64,000 nucleotides of DNA from Dugong dugon (Eukaryota; Chordata; Mammalia; Sirenia; Dugongidae), in NCBI GenBank assembly GCA_030035585.1, contig CM057469.1:17726501-17790500 (forward strand), in the 5' to 3' direction. The translations under genes and the position numbers were made by a program. The notes under the pieces are model-generated. The model made no database searches. It was not told where the DNA came from and worked only from the letters and a program-made list of their open reading frames with translations. Shown one piece after another: positions 46,401 through 58,155 of the stretch. Positions within the stretch are counted from its first letter, which is position 1. The number at the start of each line of letters is the position of its first letter.

Positions 46401-46989
46401 CTCAGTTTCAGTAATTGCTCCATTGCCTGTTGAAGGTATGATAGTTTCTGCTCCTTTTACTTTGCAGCTTTGCTGTTTCCTGGGTTGCATGTAAATCAGT
46501 TCGTTACCAGGGAGAAGCAGATGGGTAGGGGAGGTGGTAGTGGTAGAATTCCCCTGTCTCTTTACTAATAAATGAGAGAGAGCTGCTTGTTTCGTGGCCA
46601 GCTATAGAACAGAAGAATCGTTTGTGTCAACATAAATATCAAATCGCATCTTGTTCTGAGGAGATAACTTGCCTATTAGGTCCAAGGACGTGAATTGTCA
46701 GAACAATTTTGTGTTTGAGTCTTAAGTACTTGTCGGGCCTAGATCACAGTTCAAGGCTCTTACCACAAAGGCTCTGGCAACACTTTTTCATGACATCTTA
46801 CTAAGCAATGAATGGCGAATATAAATTCTTTTTCGAATTCAATAAACAGCTTGATAAATAGTTTATCAGACATTTTGATAAGCATAGACTCATTGCCACC
46901 TTGGTTAATTTGAGTTTGTTTGCCGAATGAAGAAATGTCTACCTTTTTAACACCTCCCTTTTTTAAAATTGTGGAGATATATAGCTCTT
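46401..46989. other. Unique-looking sequence
   Basis: No gene or repeat recognised. Confidence 0.5.
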
Positions 46990-47575
46990 GTTTTTATATA
47001 TATACATGTATACTTCTTTTGTTACAAATATATATATTATATATATAAAACAAAAGATTTCCTAATTCATCATTTTTTACACGTACAATTCAGCGTCATT
47101 GATTACGTTCATCATGTTGTGCAGCTGTCACTACTGTTTTCAAATTATTCCACCACCATTAACAGACACTCAGTGCCCCCTAAGCAATGACTCCCTCTTT
47201 CCTCCTCTTCCCCCACCCCCACTAACCACCAGTAAGCTTCCGCCTCTGTATTTGCCTAGTCTAAATATTTCATATAAATGGGAGAATACAACAGATGTCT
47301 GTTTGTGACTGACTTGTTTCACTTAAGCATAATATTTTCAAGGTTCATTCATGTTGTAGCTTGTATTAGGACTTCATTTCTCTTTATGGCTGAGTAGTAT
47401 TCCATTGTATGTAGTACCACTTTTCGTTTATCCATTCATCTGCTGATTTAGGCTGTTGCCACCTTTTGGCTGTTGTGAGTAGTGCTGCAGTGAACACTGG
47501 TACAAGTATCTGTTTGCATTCCTGCTTTCAGTTCTTTGGAGTATATACCTAGGAGTGGGATTGCTGGGTTAAGAT
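46990..47575 (-). mobile_element. L1 3' fragment, antisense
   Basis: 'CGTACAATTCAGCGTCATTG', 'AGTAGTATTCCATTGTATGT' and 'CCTAGGAGTGGGATTGCTGG'. Same type as 39578-40258. A TA-rich microsatellite (46996-47050) sits at its 3' end. Confidence 0.87.
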
Positions 47576-47940
47576 CCTTTTTTAGAGGAATGAAGCTTGA
47601 CAGCAGTCTCCATAAACATTACAGCACGCAAACTATTTGGCTGGCACCTTTTGTTCTCAACTCACCAAGCCCCAAACCAAATAGATTAAGCCCGTTCGTT
47701 GAAAATCGTGTAGTTCTCTTAACATTATTTCAGTATTGAGAGGGGTTGGAAAAGGTTGGCTGAGAAAAGGGTGGGAAGAAAATAAAATTAGGAAATCCTT
47801 TGTTTCTTGGGTGGTCAGAAATTCTGTTTTTCTTTGTAGAGACAGCCTGAAAATAGTTTTGAAAAATGACATTTTAGACACAGTTTGAACTTCTTTTTTC
47901 AAACATATGTTTATGTGTAAGGCTCAAAGGATTGTGACGG
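47576..47940. other. Unique-looking sequence
   Basis: No gene or repeat recognised. Confidence 0.5.
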
Positions 47941-48010
47941 TATACATATAGGTACATACATATGTATGTATGTATATATACAAACACATACAGATATAAC
48001 TATATATATG
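47941..48010. repeat. TATG/TA microsatellite with palindrome
   Basis: Includes the 18-bp perfect palindrome TACATACATATGTATGTA at 47953-47970. Confidence 0.88.
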
Positions 48011-49451
48011 AATCATGTTTCTTAAGCACTGGTTGGGAACCAGGATGGAATTAAAGGTGGGAACCAAGGAAGGAGAGGTTGTTGGGCATCTCTGTTTGAG
48101 AACTTAAAGAGTACTACAGATCTGTTGCTTTGCCAGCTAGCTGTGATCAGGTCAATGTAGTTTGCATGTCCGTGTTGGCAACTACTAGTAGCATTTATTA
48201 AATGGAGGGAAACATGGCTTGGGAAAAGTGGAGAGGCAATCTCTTTTAGGGCCCTGTGTGAGCTGGCTTAGAGCCATCTAGGCATCTAGCGCTTACCATG
48301 CAGTCTTTGCTGTCCCTTCAGAGGGTTAGGCTCACTCAGAGTGAGGAACAGAACGGGGAATCAACATATTTTATAACCCGCCCTCCCCCTACTTCTGCCT
48401 AGTGCTTTGCACAAATTAGGGAGCACAGTAAATATAAGGGGAATGGATTGAAGTAAATTTTTTCCTGGGGAGAAAATACAAAGAGATCAGAGTGAACTTT
48501 CTTTGAAAAAGTATCTTTTTAATGTGATTTACACATTTTCCAAATATTTAAGAACTCAACAAATAAAGACTTTGTAATGGAAGAACGTTTAACTGGCCCT
48601 ATGAGGCAACTGTAAATTGATTGTCTATGTCTGATGCTTATGAACTTCTTTAGATTCCTGGATTATGAGAAACTGGATCAAACACCCACAAATCAAAGAC
48701 TTAGATAAAAATATCCATGCACCAGCACAGAGCTCATCATTGCCTTGCCTTTGATCAGATGGAAAGATAATTTGTTCTGAGTGTCTCTTTACATAAACTG
48801 CATTTGTTGTCATATGATTGGAAGTAGAGTTCAGATGATAAACATTTGCAAGAGCCATGAATCCTTTTGCTCAACAAAAGCTGGTTCTGATGTTCTTTTC
48901 ACATACATTGTCGTCATCAGCTCATTTGGAGCCTGAGGCTCAGGATTGGAATGTATTCTCATTAAGTCTTTGTGGTTCCTGCTCCGGAGTATTTGTACGC
49001 TTCAGGATATGTAAAAAGAATGTCCATAAGTACAGTGAACTGAGGTTGCCAGATGTCTCATGTGGAGCAAAGATTATTGCTCTTCCAAGTATTTAGACCA
49101 CAGATCTTCATTCTCCCACTGTCATAATTTTCTGAGTGCTGAGACATTGCAGATCTCGCCTCTGTTTATTCAGTTATACTTTTTGCCAGCAAAGAGGCCT
49201 GCACAATGGGATAATAAGAGACTCTGTCTACACAGAGCTTCTGCTGAGCCTACAGCTGCCCACTGGCAAAGGAACCTAAGGGTTTAGTGTTTCAAATGGT
49301 CCGTTGTGCTTGCTCTGAGTTTGCTGATGGAAGAAAGCAAGCTCAAGACACAAAGTCTCTTCCTTGAGCTGTAGGAATAAGCAGAAATGCATCTACCTAC
49401 TCAGTGGCAAGCTATTCTGCCTTCTTTCTTAACATTTTTTTTTTTTCCTCT
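48011..49451. other. Unique-looking sequence
   Basis: No gene or repeat recognised. The frames near 48857-49287 are short and unsupported. Confidence 0.5.
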
Positions 49452-49552
49452 TATAACTGTGCTCCATAGGGTTTTCAATGGCTAATTTTTTGGAAGTAGT
49501 CCACTTTCAGTTAGCCGCTGAGCTCTTAACCCTTTGCACCACCCAGGGACTC
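49452..49552 (-). mobile_element. AfroSINE (type B), tail missing
   Basis: 'ACTGTGCTCCATAGGGTTTT' to 'TTTGCACCACCCAGGGACTC'. The first part of the tail complement is absent. Confidence 0.87.
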
Positions 49553-50329
49553 TTTATTAAAGACAAAATGCTTCTGCTTACTTTTCAACTGTAGAGAAGG
49601 TGCTATTTGATATACATAAGTTTTACTTAATTCTCCCAGAATTGTCTTTCCAGTATTCATAGGGGAAGATATTTTATTTAATTTCCACTAAGTATTGAGA
49701 AAATTATATGAATATCTTATTTAAAGGGACTGTTAATGATGATCCTGACATATGAAAATAGTAATGGATTAAAGTTGATGTTTCAGTCCGTTCCTCCTTC
49801 ACAGACAGTCAGCTGGGTCATCCAGGAACAGTTATTGGTTTGGTTGCTTCGACTGGTGAGTTTGGTGTCAAGGACACGCACTTCCTTGTGCCTCCTCTGG
49901 TGAGCTCCTCCTAATGTGTCAGTCCCAGCTAGGATGTCTACACTGTTTTGAAGTCTTCTCAACTCCTGAAGCATGATTTGTCTTCCCAATCTGTGCTCCC
50001 AAAGAACCTTGTCCTTGTCTCATTATTTGTAACTATGCTTGCATGCCTGACTCCTTTGCCATATTGTATTCACTGGATCTTAACCATCTCTGTACTTGTA
50101 GTGCCCGTGAATACTATATGACATATAGTATAAGTTCAATAAGTGTTAAGTGAATTATTAGGTAGCTAAAGCCTAATAAAATCAAGAGATTCTAAATGAC
50201 TTATTAAGGGGATGCTTCTCCCTTTTTCTAAACACCTTCACCCTATGTTTTTATTTATTTATTTGTTTCTGTTAAGGAAAGACGTGTAAAGTTGTGTGCT
50301 GATTTTCTGCTGTCGACTAGTAAGCCCAT
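49553..50329. other. Unique-looking sequence
   Basis: No gene or repeat recognised. Confidence 0.5.
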
Positions 50330-50640
50330 GAGGAGAGACATACAAGAAAACAAGCTACAATACTGTGTCAGTGGTACAGTGATGTGTGCAGGGGGCTTTG
50401 GAAGCCCAGAGAAGGCCTTGGGAGGAGATAGTGCCTGAGTGGAAGAGGATCGTTGACTGTAGTGTGGAGAAGACATTGGTGGGAGGAGGGGAAGAGAGAC
50501 AAATGGACACACTGATGCAATGCTTGCTGCTAATACCCGGGCCAAAGAAGGTGAAGGTCTAACCAAGGAAGGGAGGTAGATGTGGCAAGGAGGAGCCAGA
50601 CTGGAGAAATGCTCCAAAATATAGTCAATAGATTTTGGTG
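50330..50640. repeat. Ancient interspersed repeat fragment (unassigned family)
   Basis: 'AAGCCCAGAGAAGGCCTTGG' then 'GAGGAGATAGTGCCTGAGTG' and 'GGCAAGGAGGAGCCAGACTG'. Middle module only. Confidence 0.4.
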
Positions 50641-50974
50641 GTGTGTGTTAGATTTGTGTTAGAAATTTCTGGAGGGATACTTAGACTTGAAATGAAGTGT
50701 GGCTTACATGGTGTGTGACTTTACAGTCCTGAAAGGCAGCCAGAAATCACCCTCTGAGTGGCATTCTGGAAGAGAAAGAACAATTGCTCCCGACCTTTGA
50801 GTCCCTCCCTGCCTGGGTCAGGTAGCGTGGTTCTTTGAACTCATGCAGCCCAAAGGCCTTTAAAGTCCTGAAAGTTATCCACTATGGGAGGGAAAATTCT
50901 CTGTAGAGGATCAATCTGGGGAAGCCCCAAGTATCCAAATGCACACTATAATTTTACAAATTTTAAACCATATA

Positions 50975-51172
50975 GTGAAATAGTGTTGTGTAGTGGGTGA
51001 AAACACAAGGACAAGCCTATATTACAATCCTCACTGTGTCATTTCTTATGCTGTAAGTTTAGGAAAGTTACTTAACCTGTCAAAGCGTACTTAGATAGCT
51101 GGGTCTCCCTCCTGGAGCTGGTATGTAAGGTCTGGAAAGCCCCTAGCCCAGAGCCTGGCATATGAGGTACCT
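50975..51172 (+). repeat. MIR, sense
   Basis: 'GTGTTGTGTAGTGGGTGAAA', 'AGTTTAGGAAAGTTACTTAA' and 'CCCAGAGCCTGGCATATGAG' are in MIR order. Confidence 0.75.
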
Positions 51173-52929
51173 TTCCTTTTCTTTGTTAGTTGCAGCTTAA
51201 GATTATCAGTAAAAACATTGTAGTGTTCTTACTGCGTCTAGAAATAACATGAATATTAAAAACTTCATAACCCTGGCATCCTCTCCAAGGCACTGGCACC
51301 TGTAAGAGGGGCTAGAGAAGTCCCTGTGGTGAAAATTACAGCTCTTCCCCCTTTGTGACTGACACATTGGGACCCACCTCCCTAATGCACAAACAGGTTT
51401 TGACGCTTTGGCACAGTCCTGCACCTGTCCAATTGGGGGATGTATGTGGGAGGGTAGAGCACACACCACACATCCTGTCAGTAAACTAGGAATTTGCATA
51501 GGCTGTGTGTGTCTTCATTTTAAAATTGCTTTTGGGAGAGAGGAGCAGTGTCATAAATGAGGTTTATTATACATTTTAGATGTGTCCTAAAAAGCTCGAG
51601 GTCCTTTGATATCATTTTAGAATTTTATCCTCATGCTAATAGGCTTTCTATTGAAATTTTAAAAATAAACTGGAAAATTATTGCTCAAAGGTATTTTCTT
51701 GTGTAGAAAAGTTTAAAGTTTTTAATGTACAGGGTTGTTTGTCAAAAAGTGAAAATGAGTTCATTGCCGGTTCTTCAGTGGTTTCCTCATTTCTGACAGG
51801 TCAGATGATTTTAAACATGGTGGTTTCAGTTTGCACTGTACAGTGTAAGGATGTTGAAGCCATTTCAGCATTTTCTCCTCCCTCTTTTGGAAAAAGAATA
51901 GACACGTAAAATGACCCAGCCCTAAAAAAGTAAGATTAACTCCACAGTTATGCATTTTAATTAATCATATTTTATCATAAGTAACATAATACCACAAACA
52001 TGGCCTTTAATCTAAGTGACTTTTTATGCTTGAAGTAAGATTTGAATGGATGACATGCACAATTAGGACAGAATCTTGTATAATATAGATAAGTAAAAGT
52101 TACATACATAAGCTTTGAAAGAAAAAAATTAATGATTTGAGGATGTATCCACATTTCTCTGTTTCTGTAACTATTACCAGCTTTGCTCATGATGAATAAT
52201 GATAACTTAGTTAAGACACCTACTTTCTTGTCAGTTTTGTACTTCCATGCCCAATAGAAAAGTTACAGGTATTGTGAAGATTAATGTTTATATCAATATC
52301 CTTTGGGATTAAAAATGAAAGTTGCATTTGAAGCACAAAATTAATATTCCTGATGCCAAGTTATCACCAAGCTAATTACTCATGCCTCTTGGCACTATAT
52401 TTAACTCAGTGAGCTCATACTTTTCCAAGAACTATCAGGATTTCTAGTGAAGCTGCAGTCATACACAGACCTTTGTCTAAACCACTGAAGTATGTGTTTA
52501 AAAAGAGCTGCCTGTCAGTGTGCAGTGGAAATGCCAAGGCACAAATCAATAGCATATTCTCCTTGACCATTGGAGAAAACAACCACAGCCAAATTTAAAG
52601 CACATTTCCCCAGTGTGAGTCCAGAACTGATTTCAGATCTTGGCTGACATCAGGGTTTTGTTCAGAAAGAGGACGCCATTGTCTGTTTCCCCTAGTGCCC
52701 ATTTAGTGACAACTCGCTGTCACTGAGAGGCTGGAGGAGGAGATCTCTTGTATATGCCGCTATCGGCTTTCTTCTTCTAGAATCAAGTCCTCCCTCTTTT
52801 AGGACACATTGCGTGCTCATGCAAAGGCTTGTGTGTTGGCCAGTTTTGCATTAGTATACATCTTTCCTACATCTTTTCTGTTTTACTTCAGTATTTTGTC
52901 AATTTATGTTTAAACCTGGGTTTGAAACA
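51173..52929. other. Unique-looking AT-rich sequence
   Basis: About 1.75 kb without recognised repeats. 52320-52640 has the same repeat-free texture as the 45841 block. No exon recognised. Confidence 0.5.
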
Positions 52930-52941
52930 GTTTCACCTTTT

Positions 52942-53059
52942 TTTTGTCTGTGTGGTAAATATATATGTAACAAAACATTTTCTGTTTTAATAACCTCCAC
53001 ATGTACAGTTCAGTGACATTAATTCTGTTCATCGCATTGCTCAGCTATCACCCTTATCT
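52942..53059 (-). mobile_element. Very short L1 3'-end insertion with target duplication
   Basis: 'TGTACAGTTCAGTGACATTA' marks an L1 3' end of the same type as 2050-2160, with T-rich sequence at its left. GTTTCACCTTTT flanks it at 52930-52941 and 53060-53071. Confidence 0.8.
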
Positions 53060-53071
53060 GTTTCACCTTTT

Positions 53072-53754
53072 CTCTTTTTCTTTTTTTTTGATGGGAAAAT
53101 AATACCTTATCCAGTGATGATATAATGAAAAAAAGGACTCTCCAAGGACAACTGCAGTGCCAAGGAGACCGAGGGAGAAAAAGAGCAGGAGAAAAACTGA
53201 CTGGATTTTTCTAGTGTCAGCCACTGGGAAATTGGGGAAGAAATTTTCTCTCTACCTACATTTTCCCCAGTCTCTCCTATACAAAGCCAAAAAGAAAAAG
53301 AAAAAAAGCACTAATTCCACAGTATATCTTAAGTATACAGCATCATGGAGACTCTGAGCAAGTTGGAGGATGAGAAAATGTTGTGGATGCGTGTGGCTGG
53401 CATTTGCAGTGGGACCAGGTGGTAAAGGTCTATGCTCAGTTGTGTCTACTCACCTCCTGTACTATTCATACATCTTGAAGATTAAGTGGCTTTTTTTTTA
53501 ACCAGGAACCTTAGTTATCATGGGAGCACAAAAGAAAATCATGGCTATGTGAAATGGAAATGTTTTTGGAAGCTGATAACTTCATCAAGCTTTTGTGAAG
53601 ATTTGAAATGTTTCTTTCTGGAGGTCTTAAAGCAACAGTTTAAGTGATTTGTGGTAGTTTAAGTGATTTTTGCTAAAATTGATTAGATATACATGCTTTC
53701 CAAAATAATTCAATTCTAGAGCTAAAATTTATAGATAAAGTAGGTGTAATAAAC
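53072..53754. other. Unique-looking sequence
   Basis: Purine-rich around 53157-53215; no gene or repeat recognised. Confidence 0.5.
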
Positions 53755-53800
53755 TACTGTTACCGTCGAGTTGATTCCGACTCATAGTGACCCTGATAGG
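53755..53800 (-). mobile_element. AfroSINE tail fragment
   Basis: 'TACCGTCGAGTTGATTCCGA' followed by 'CTCATAGTGACCC'. Confidence 0.85.
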
Positions 53801-55199
53801 AAATGTAATATCAGAAAACGTTATCTGTAGACATGGAGAACGTAACTAACTTGAGATGCCTAATATTTCGGTTATAGGAGAAAGACTGTATTAAGGAAAT
53901 GTAGCCTTCATGCATTGGAATTTCAAATAATAAGGGCGAGTAATTGCCCACAAAATAGCCATATGATTCAAAGCCTCTGAAACTAAAAGTATGGTTACAA
54001 CTCCTCTGGATATATATATGCACGTATATATGTATCTGCATTGATAAAATAAACACATGAGTTCATATAGAAATTGTAAGCTTTTCTGAAATTTGTAAAA
54101 TAGGATGCAATTTAGGAAGTTTATTGTGGTCTACATAAAACTAATTTTTCAAAACATTTTGGAATGTTTTACTGAAAACAAAAATCAGCAATGAACAGTC
54201 TCCTCAGATTTACCCCCCGGGTAAAACAAATTTGGAAGTACACTACTTTTATGAAATTTCTCTCATTCCTCTTTAACTTTTAAATCAGATGGAAAGAGAA
54301 ATAGAGAACTCTTGAACTGTTTTCTTGGTTTGTGTGTGTGAGTGTGCACGTGTATGTGTGTATGTGTATCTCTCTGTCTACCTTTACCTGGATTACATTT
54401 CTGTGGCAGTTCTAGACTTTGTCAGATGGGTGTTTCCTGCTGAAAATTTGCATGTTCTCCCTTAGATAGAAACAGTCTACATTGGAGGTTTAAGAAATTA
54501 CATCTACTAATGTGTAAAGGAGTCCATAGAGGAACAAGAGCATGGAATTCATTGTTCTAAACCAGTGTTTATTCCAACTTTTTCTTGTTTAGCAGTGAGA
54601 CCTGTTTTCCCAATAAAAGCTTCCTAAGAAAGCCAGTATACACACATAAAAATGATACTTTATTTTCTAAGTTTAAAGTTCAACATTGACTTGCTGTAAA
54701 TTTAGTCAGAATTGAGATGTTGTTTTGATGAACAGTTTGAGGACACTGAGGAATGGGCTTCAGTGAGTATAAATCTTCATGTTGAATCCAGAGTGGGCCT
54801 TATCAGTGGTACTTTATCTGAACTTGTAATCATGGCGGTGTTGGAACCCTGTTTGCCAGATTGAGCTTTTTTTTGACTTGTTCAAAATTAGAACCAAGAC
54901 GCACCAGTAGGTACAGTCATGTCATATTTGCAGGTGGGGTTTCTGTGTGTGTGGGTAGAAGTGTCGTGGACAGAACACATTGTTGTTTAGAGAAAAGGGT
55001 CATGGATGCTGCAGAAAACAGCTACTTTCTTCAGCTGCAGCTTTTATAAGAACCTCTATTCCTGAGATTTTTTTCCTTGCCATTGCTTTCGCACTATTTG
55101 AAAAGGAGAATAACAACTATTACAGCCCAGAGAAGAAACCAGGAAAGCACGTCCAGTTCTTTCGTTTCCTCATTCCACAAATATTTATTTACTGACTAA
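53801..55199. other. Unique-looking sequence with (TA)n and (TG)n tracts
   Basis: Short TA tract at 54008-54040 and TG-rich tract at about 54328-54370. No gene recognised. Confidence 0.5.
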
Positions 55200-55218
55200 A
55201 CAAAACAAACAAACAAAC

Positions 55219-55424
55219 CCAAACCAGCTGCCGGCAAGTCACTTCCGACTCATAGCGACCCCATGTGTGTCAGAGTAAAACTGTGCTCTATAGTGTTTTC
55301 AGCGGCTGATTTTTCTGAAGCAGATCACTAGGCTTTTCTTCTGAGGCACCTCTAGGTGGATTTGAACTGCCAAGCTTTCGGTTAGCAGCCAAGAACTTAA
55401 CTGTTTGCAGTACCCAAAGACTCC
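55219..55424 (-). mobile_element. AfroSINE (type B), full length
   Basis: Preceded by (AAAC)n at 55198-55218. 'GTCACTTCCGACTCATAGCG' at the left and head complement 'GCAGTACCCAAAGACTCC' at the right. Confidence 0.93.
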
Positions 55425-55428
55425 TGTT

Positions 55429-55850
55429 GCCTAACTAGTACGTGTGACGTGCTAAAATGTAGGGATAAACAGATGCTTGAGAAAGACACATACTGACTTC
55501 ATAGAGCTTATAGTTTAGTGGGTAACAAATAATCAAAAGTAGCAAGAGATACTTATTCCCTTATAGCAAGAGGACAAGAAGGACCTAGATACAGGCTCAT
55601 GGGTTTATAGATCTGATTGTAAGAGTTTGAGGGCAATTCCAGCCAAAAGCTCCATTTGCTGTGAGACATGGGATAATTTCATCTGTTAGAAATTGTGGGT
55701 AAATGGGAAATTTGGATTTGAGGGGAGTTAGGAAGGCATGAAGTAGTCATTAGGAGAAGAGGACACTAGGACTTGAAGACAAAATTTAGGAGCTTGAGAT
55801 GGGTGTTCATAAAGGTATAGTGGTACTGAGCTTGTCAGATGTGTAGCTTA
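55429..55850. repeat. Ancient interspersed repeat fragment (unassigned family)
   Basis: 'GACTTCATAGAGCTTATAGT' and 'TTAGTGGGTAACAAATAATC', the start-to-middle modules of the family at 36135 and 41922. Confidence 0.4.
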
Positions 55851-56713
55851 GCCATACCTCCATTCAGCAGTCTTAAGGTAGGCAGGGAGAAGACAGGTAT
55901 TCTGAGAAATGTTTACTATTCAGCCATATAAGGGAACTGATATTGAGGGTCTCTCCATTTTTATTCAGTTATTATATTTATTCTGGAAAATATGTGGGGG
56001 ATTTATTCCTTTGTTTAAACATTTGACTCACAAGAGATTTTTGTCATCAAGTAAGTTGGCAAAAATAGTTGAAATTGACATTGTGTGCAGCATAGAAGGT
56101 ACTGTTAAGAAAAAGACATCTTTCAATGTAATATTGGCTAATGGTCTCTTCTTTAGAAGCTGGGGATTATGGTATTTACCTGTCTGAGAAGTAAATCATG
56201 AAAGTAAACTAATTTAAAATGAGATTAAGTGAAAGAAGAAATTTTTTAAAGTGCTTAAAATAGCATACACTTAATAAATTTTTCCTTCTTCCTTTAGTTT
56301 TTCTCTATCCCTCTTCCCCTCCCATATTATGTGGAAAACAGATGAGGTATTTTATATGGAGTATATTAGTAAAATAAGTTGTGCTGTTCCATGCTGAACA
56401 GATATTCCTAAGAAGGTTCTCAAGTATTCATTTTTTCTTTTTAAAATATGAAAACATAAAGAAAATGTTTTGCAACTGAGGAATCTTATACCTGTCCCAG
56501 CCCCATCACCCTTTAGTTTTAATTCCAAGTGATTTATTACTTTGGTCTGGGTTCACCTCAATCCCCAGAGGTGCTGATCCCAGAGTCAGGGGCAGGGACT
56601 GGCAAACAGCTCTGGTGGGGTTTGCTTGGGGCCCTGACCAGAGAGAGCTTGTCAGCCTTGTTAGAGGTTGTCATTATTACCTAGCCAGTCATAAACTAAG
56701 TCAGAGTTCAACT
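55851..56713. other. Unique-looking sequence
   Basis: No gene or repeat recognised. Confidence 0.5.
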
Positions 56714-56868
56714 CTGTTGTTGTTGGTATTGTTAGCTACAGTCAAGTTGGGCCCAACTCATGGTGATCCCATGCTTAATGGAACAAAATGCTGCCTAGTT
56801 CTGCACCATCCATATGGTCAGTTGCAGATTGGACTGTTGTGGTCTGTAGGGCTGTTGGCTGATCAAGA
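56714..56868 (-). mobile_element. RTE 3'-end copy
   Basis: Starts TTGTTGTTGGTATTGTTAGC and includes 'CAACTCATGGTGATCCCATG' and 'GTTCTGCACCATCCATATGG'. It is the same short unit as 43430-43566, apparently a 5'-truncated RTE. Confidence 0.6.
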
Positions 56869-57039
56869 GATCAATATATCTCTTTAAGTTGTATTTAGTT
56901 GTTCCCATAGGTTGAAATATCTTTAAAATGGAACCAGTGGTAACTTTGTAGGCTATATCTATGATGCGGGGTTTTTTTTTTTTTTAAACTAAGTTCCATT
57001 CATATTATTACTGTCTGTTTTCTGCTACATCATTACTAA

Positions 57040-57231
57040 GGAGCCCTGCTGGCACAGCAGTTAAATCTGTGGCTGCTAACCAAAAAGGTTGGCAGTTTGA
57101 ACCCATCCAGCAGCTTCTTGGAAGGAAGACCTGGTGATTTGCTCCCATAAAGATTGCCACCTAGAAAACTGTATGGGGGTGACATGGGGTCACTATGAGT
57201 CAAAATTGACTTGATGGCACATAACAACAAC
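57040..57231 (+). mobile_element. AfroSINE (type A), full length
   Basis: Head 'GGAGCCCTGCTGGCACAGCA', tail ending ACATAACAACAACA. Confidence 0.95.
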
Positions 57232-57964
57232 ATTGTTACTGATGATACACACACACATATGTTCATATTTATTTGTGTAAAGTTAGACTTTGTGCCAGAA
57301 CACAATACAGCTTAATCTACTTGCCATAAAATAAAATATGATGAAAAGTTGACAAAACTGAGGAATTTGGATGCATTTTGGCTCTCTGTGTGTTGCTCCA
57401 AAGATATAAAGTATTATCTTTGCCTTTAAAACACATCCATGCACACTTCTTCATGTTTATAGGTAATAACAGTAAAGAAGAGAGTAAAGAGAAATGAACA
57501 AATGATGCTGTCAGCACTGCTGTTGCCATATGAGGGAAGGAGAGTAAAACCTCTCAGTGCCTTTTATGAAACAAAACTACGTTTTCTTTGAAGAGCTTTT
57601 ATAAACATTCTTGGCAGTTCCTAGTTATGCTGTATTTGAGCCTGTTGTTATCCAGCTCATCAAAAGGGTTTCTAAGTCAGAAGTTGATCTGATTCCCAGA
57701 GCTGGGGTTGTTAGGCATTTCATTCATTTTGTCTTTGTCATATTGTTGTTTCAGGGACTGAAGTGTTTTATTGTCATCCTTGCTGTACTTTTTTGTAAAT
57801 GTACAGTCCCCTCATGTTACTATTTTTTGCCATTCAACTTGGTTCCCATGGCTTTCAGATACATGTGTATAGTGACAAACTTCATGGTGTTCTCAAGATG
57901 TGTATCAGTTGCAAACTGACTTAAGCAAATTTATTTGTTACCAAATATTTGGAAATATATCTGT
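57232..57964. other. Unique-looking sequence
   Basis: The 102-codon plus frame at 57611-57919 is hydrophobic and AT-driven, with no domain recognised. It is not called. Confidence 0.5.
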
Positions 57965-57987
57965 AGCCCCCCATTAAAAAAAGAAAA

Positions 57988-58145
57988 AAAAAATCTGTTG
58001 CCGATGAGTTGATTCTGACTCATAGCAACCGTATAGGACGGAGTAGAACTGCCCCATAGGGATTTCCAAGGAGCAGCTGTTGGATTCAAACTGCTGACTT
58101 TTTGGTTAGCAGCTGAGCTCTTAACCACTAGGCCACGAGGACTCC
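57988..58145 (-). mobile_element. AfroSINE (type A, short form) with duplication
   Basis: 'GATGAGTTGATTCTGACTCA', short-form junction 'TTTCCAAGGAGCAGCTG', head complement 'GGCCACGAGGACTCC'. Flanks AGCCCCCCAT (57965-57974) and AGCCTCCCAT (58146-58155). Confidence 0.93.
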
Positions 58146-58155
58146 AGCCTCCCAT

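Noticed and set aside
48857..49287. Adjacent plus frames of 79 and 75 codons as a possible small gene
   Set aside because: Different frames, no start context, no splice signals and no recognisable peptide.
57611..57919. 102-codon hydrophobic plus frame
   Set aside because: AT-driven F/V/L-rich translation without family resemblance or gene context.
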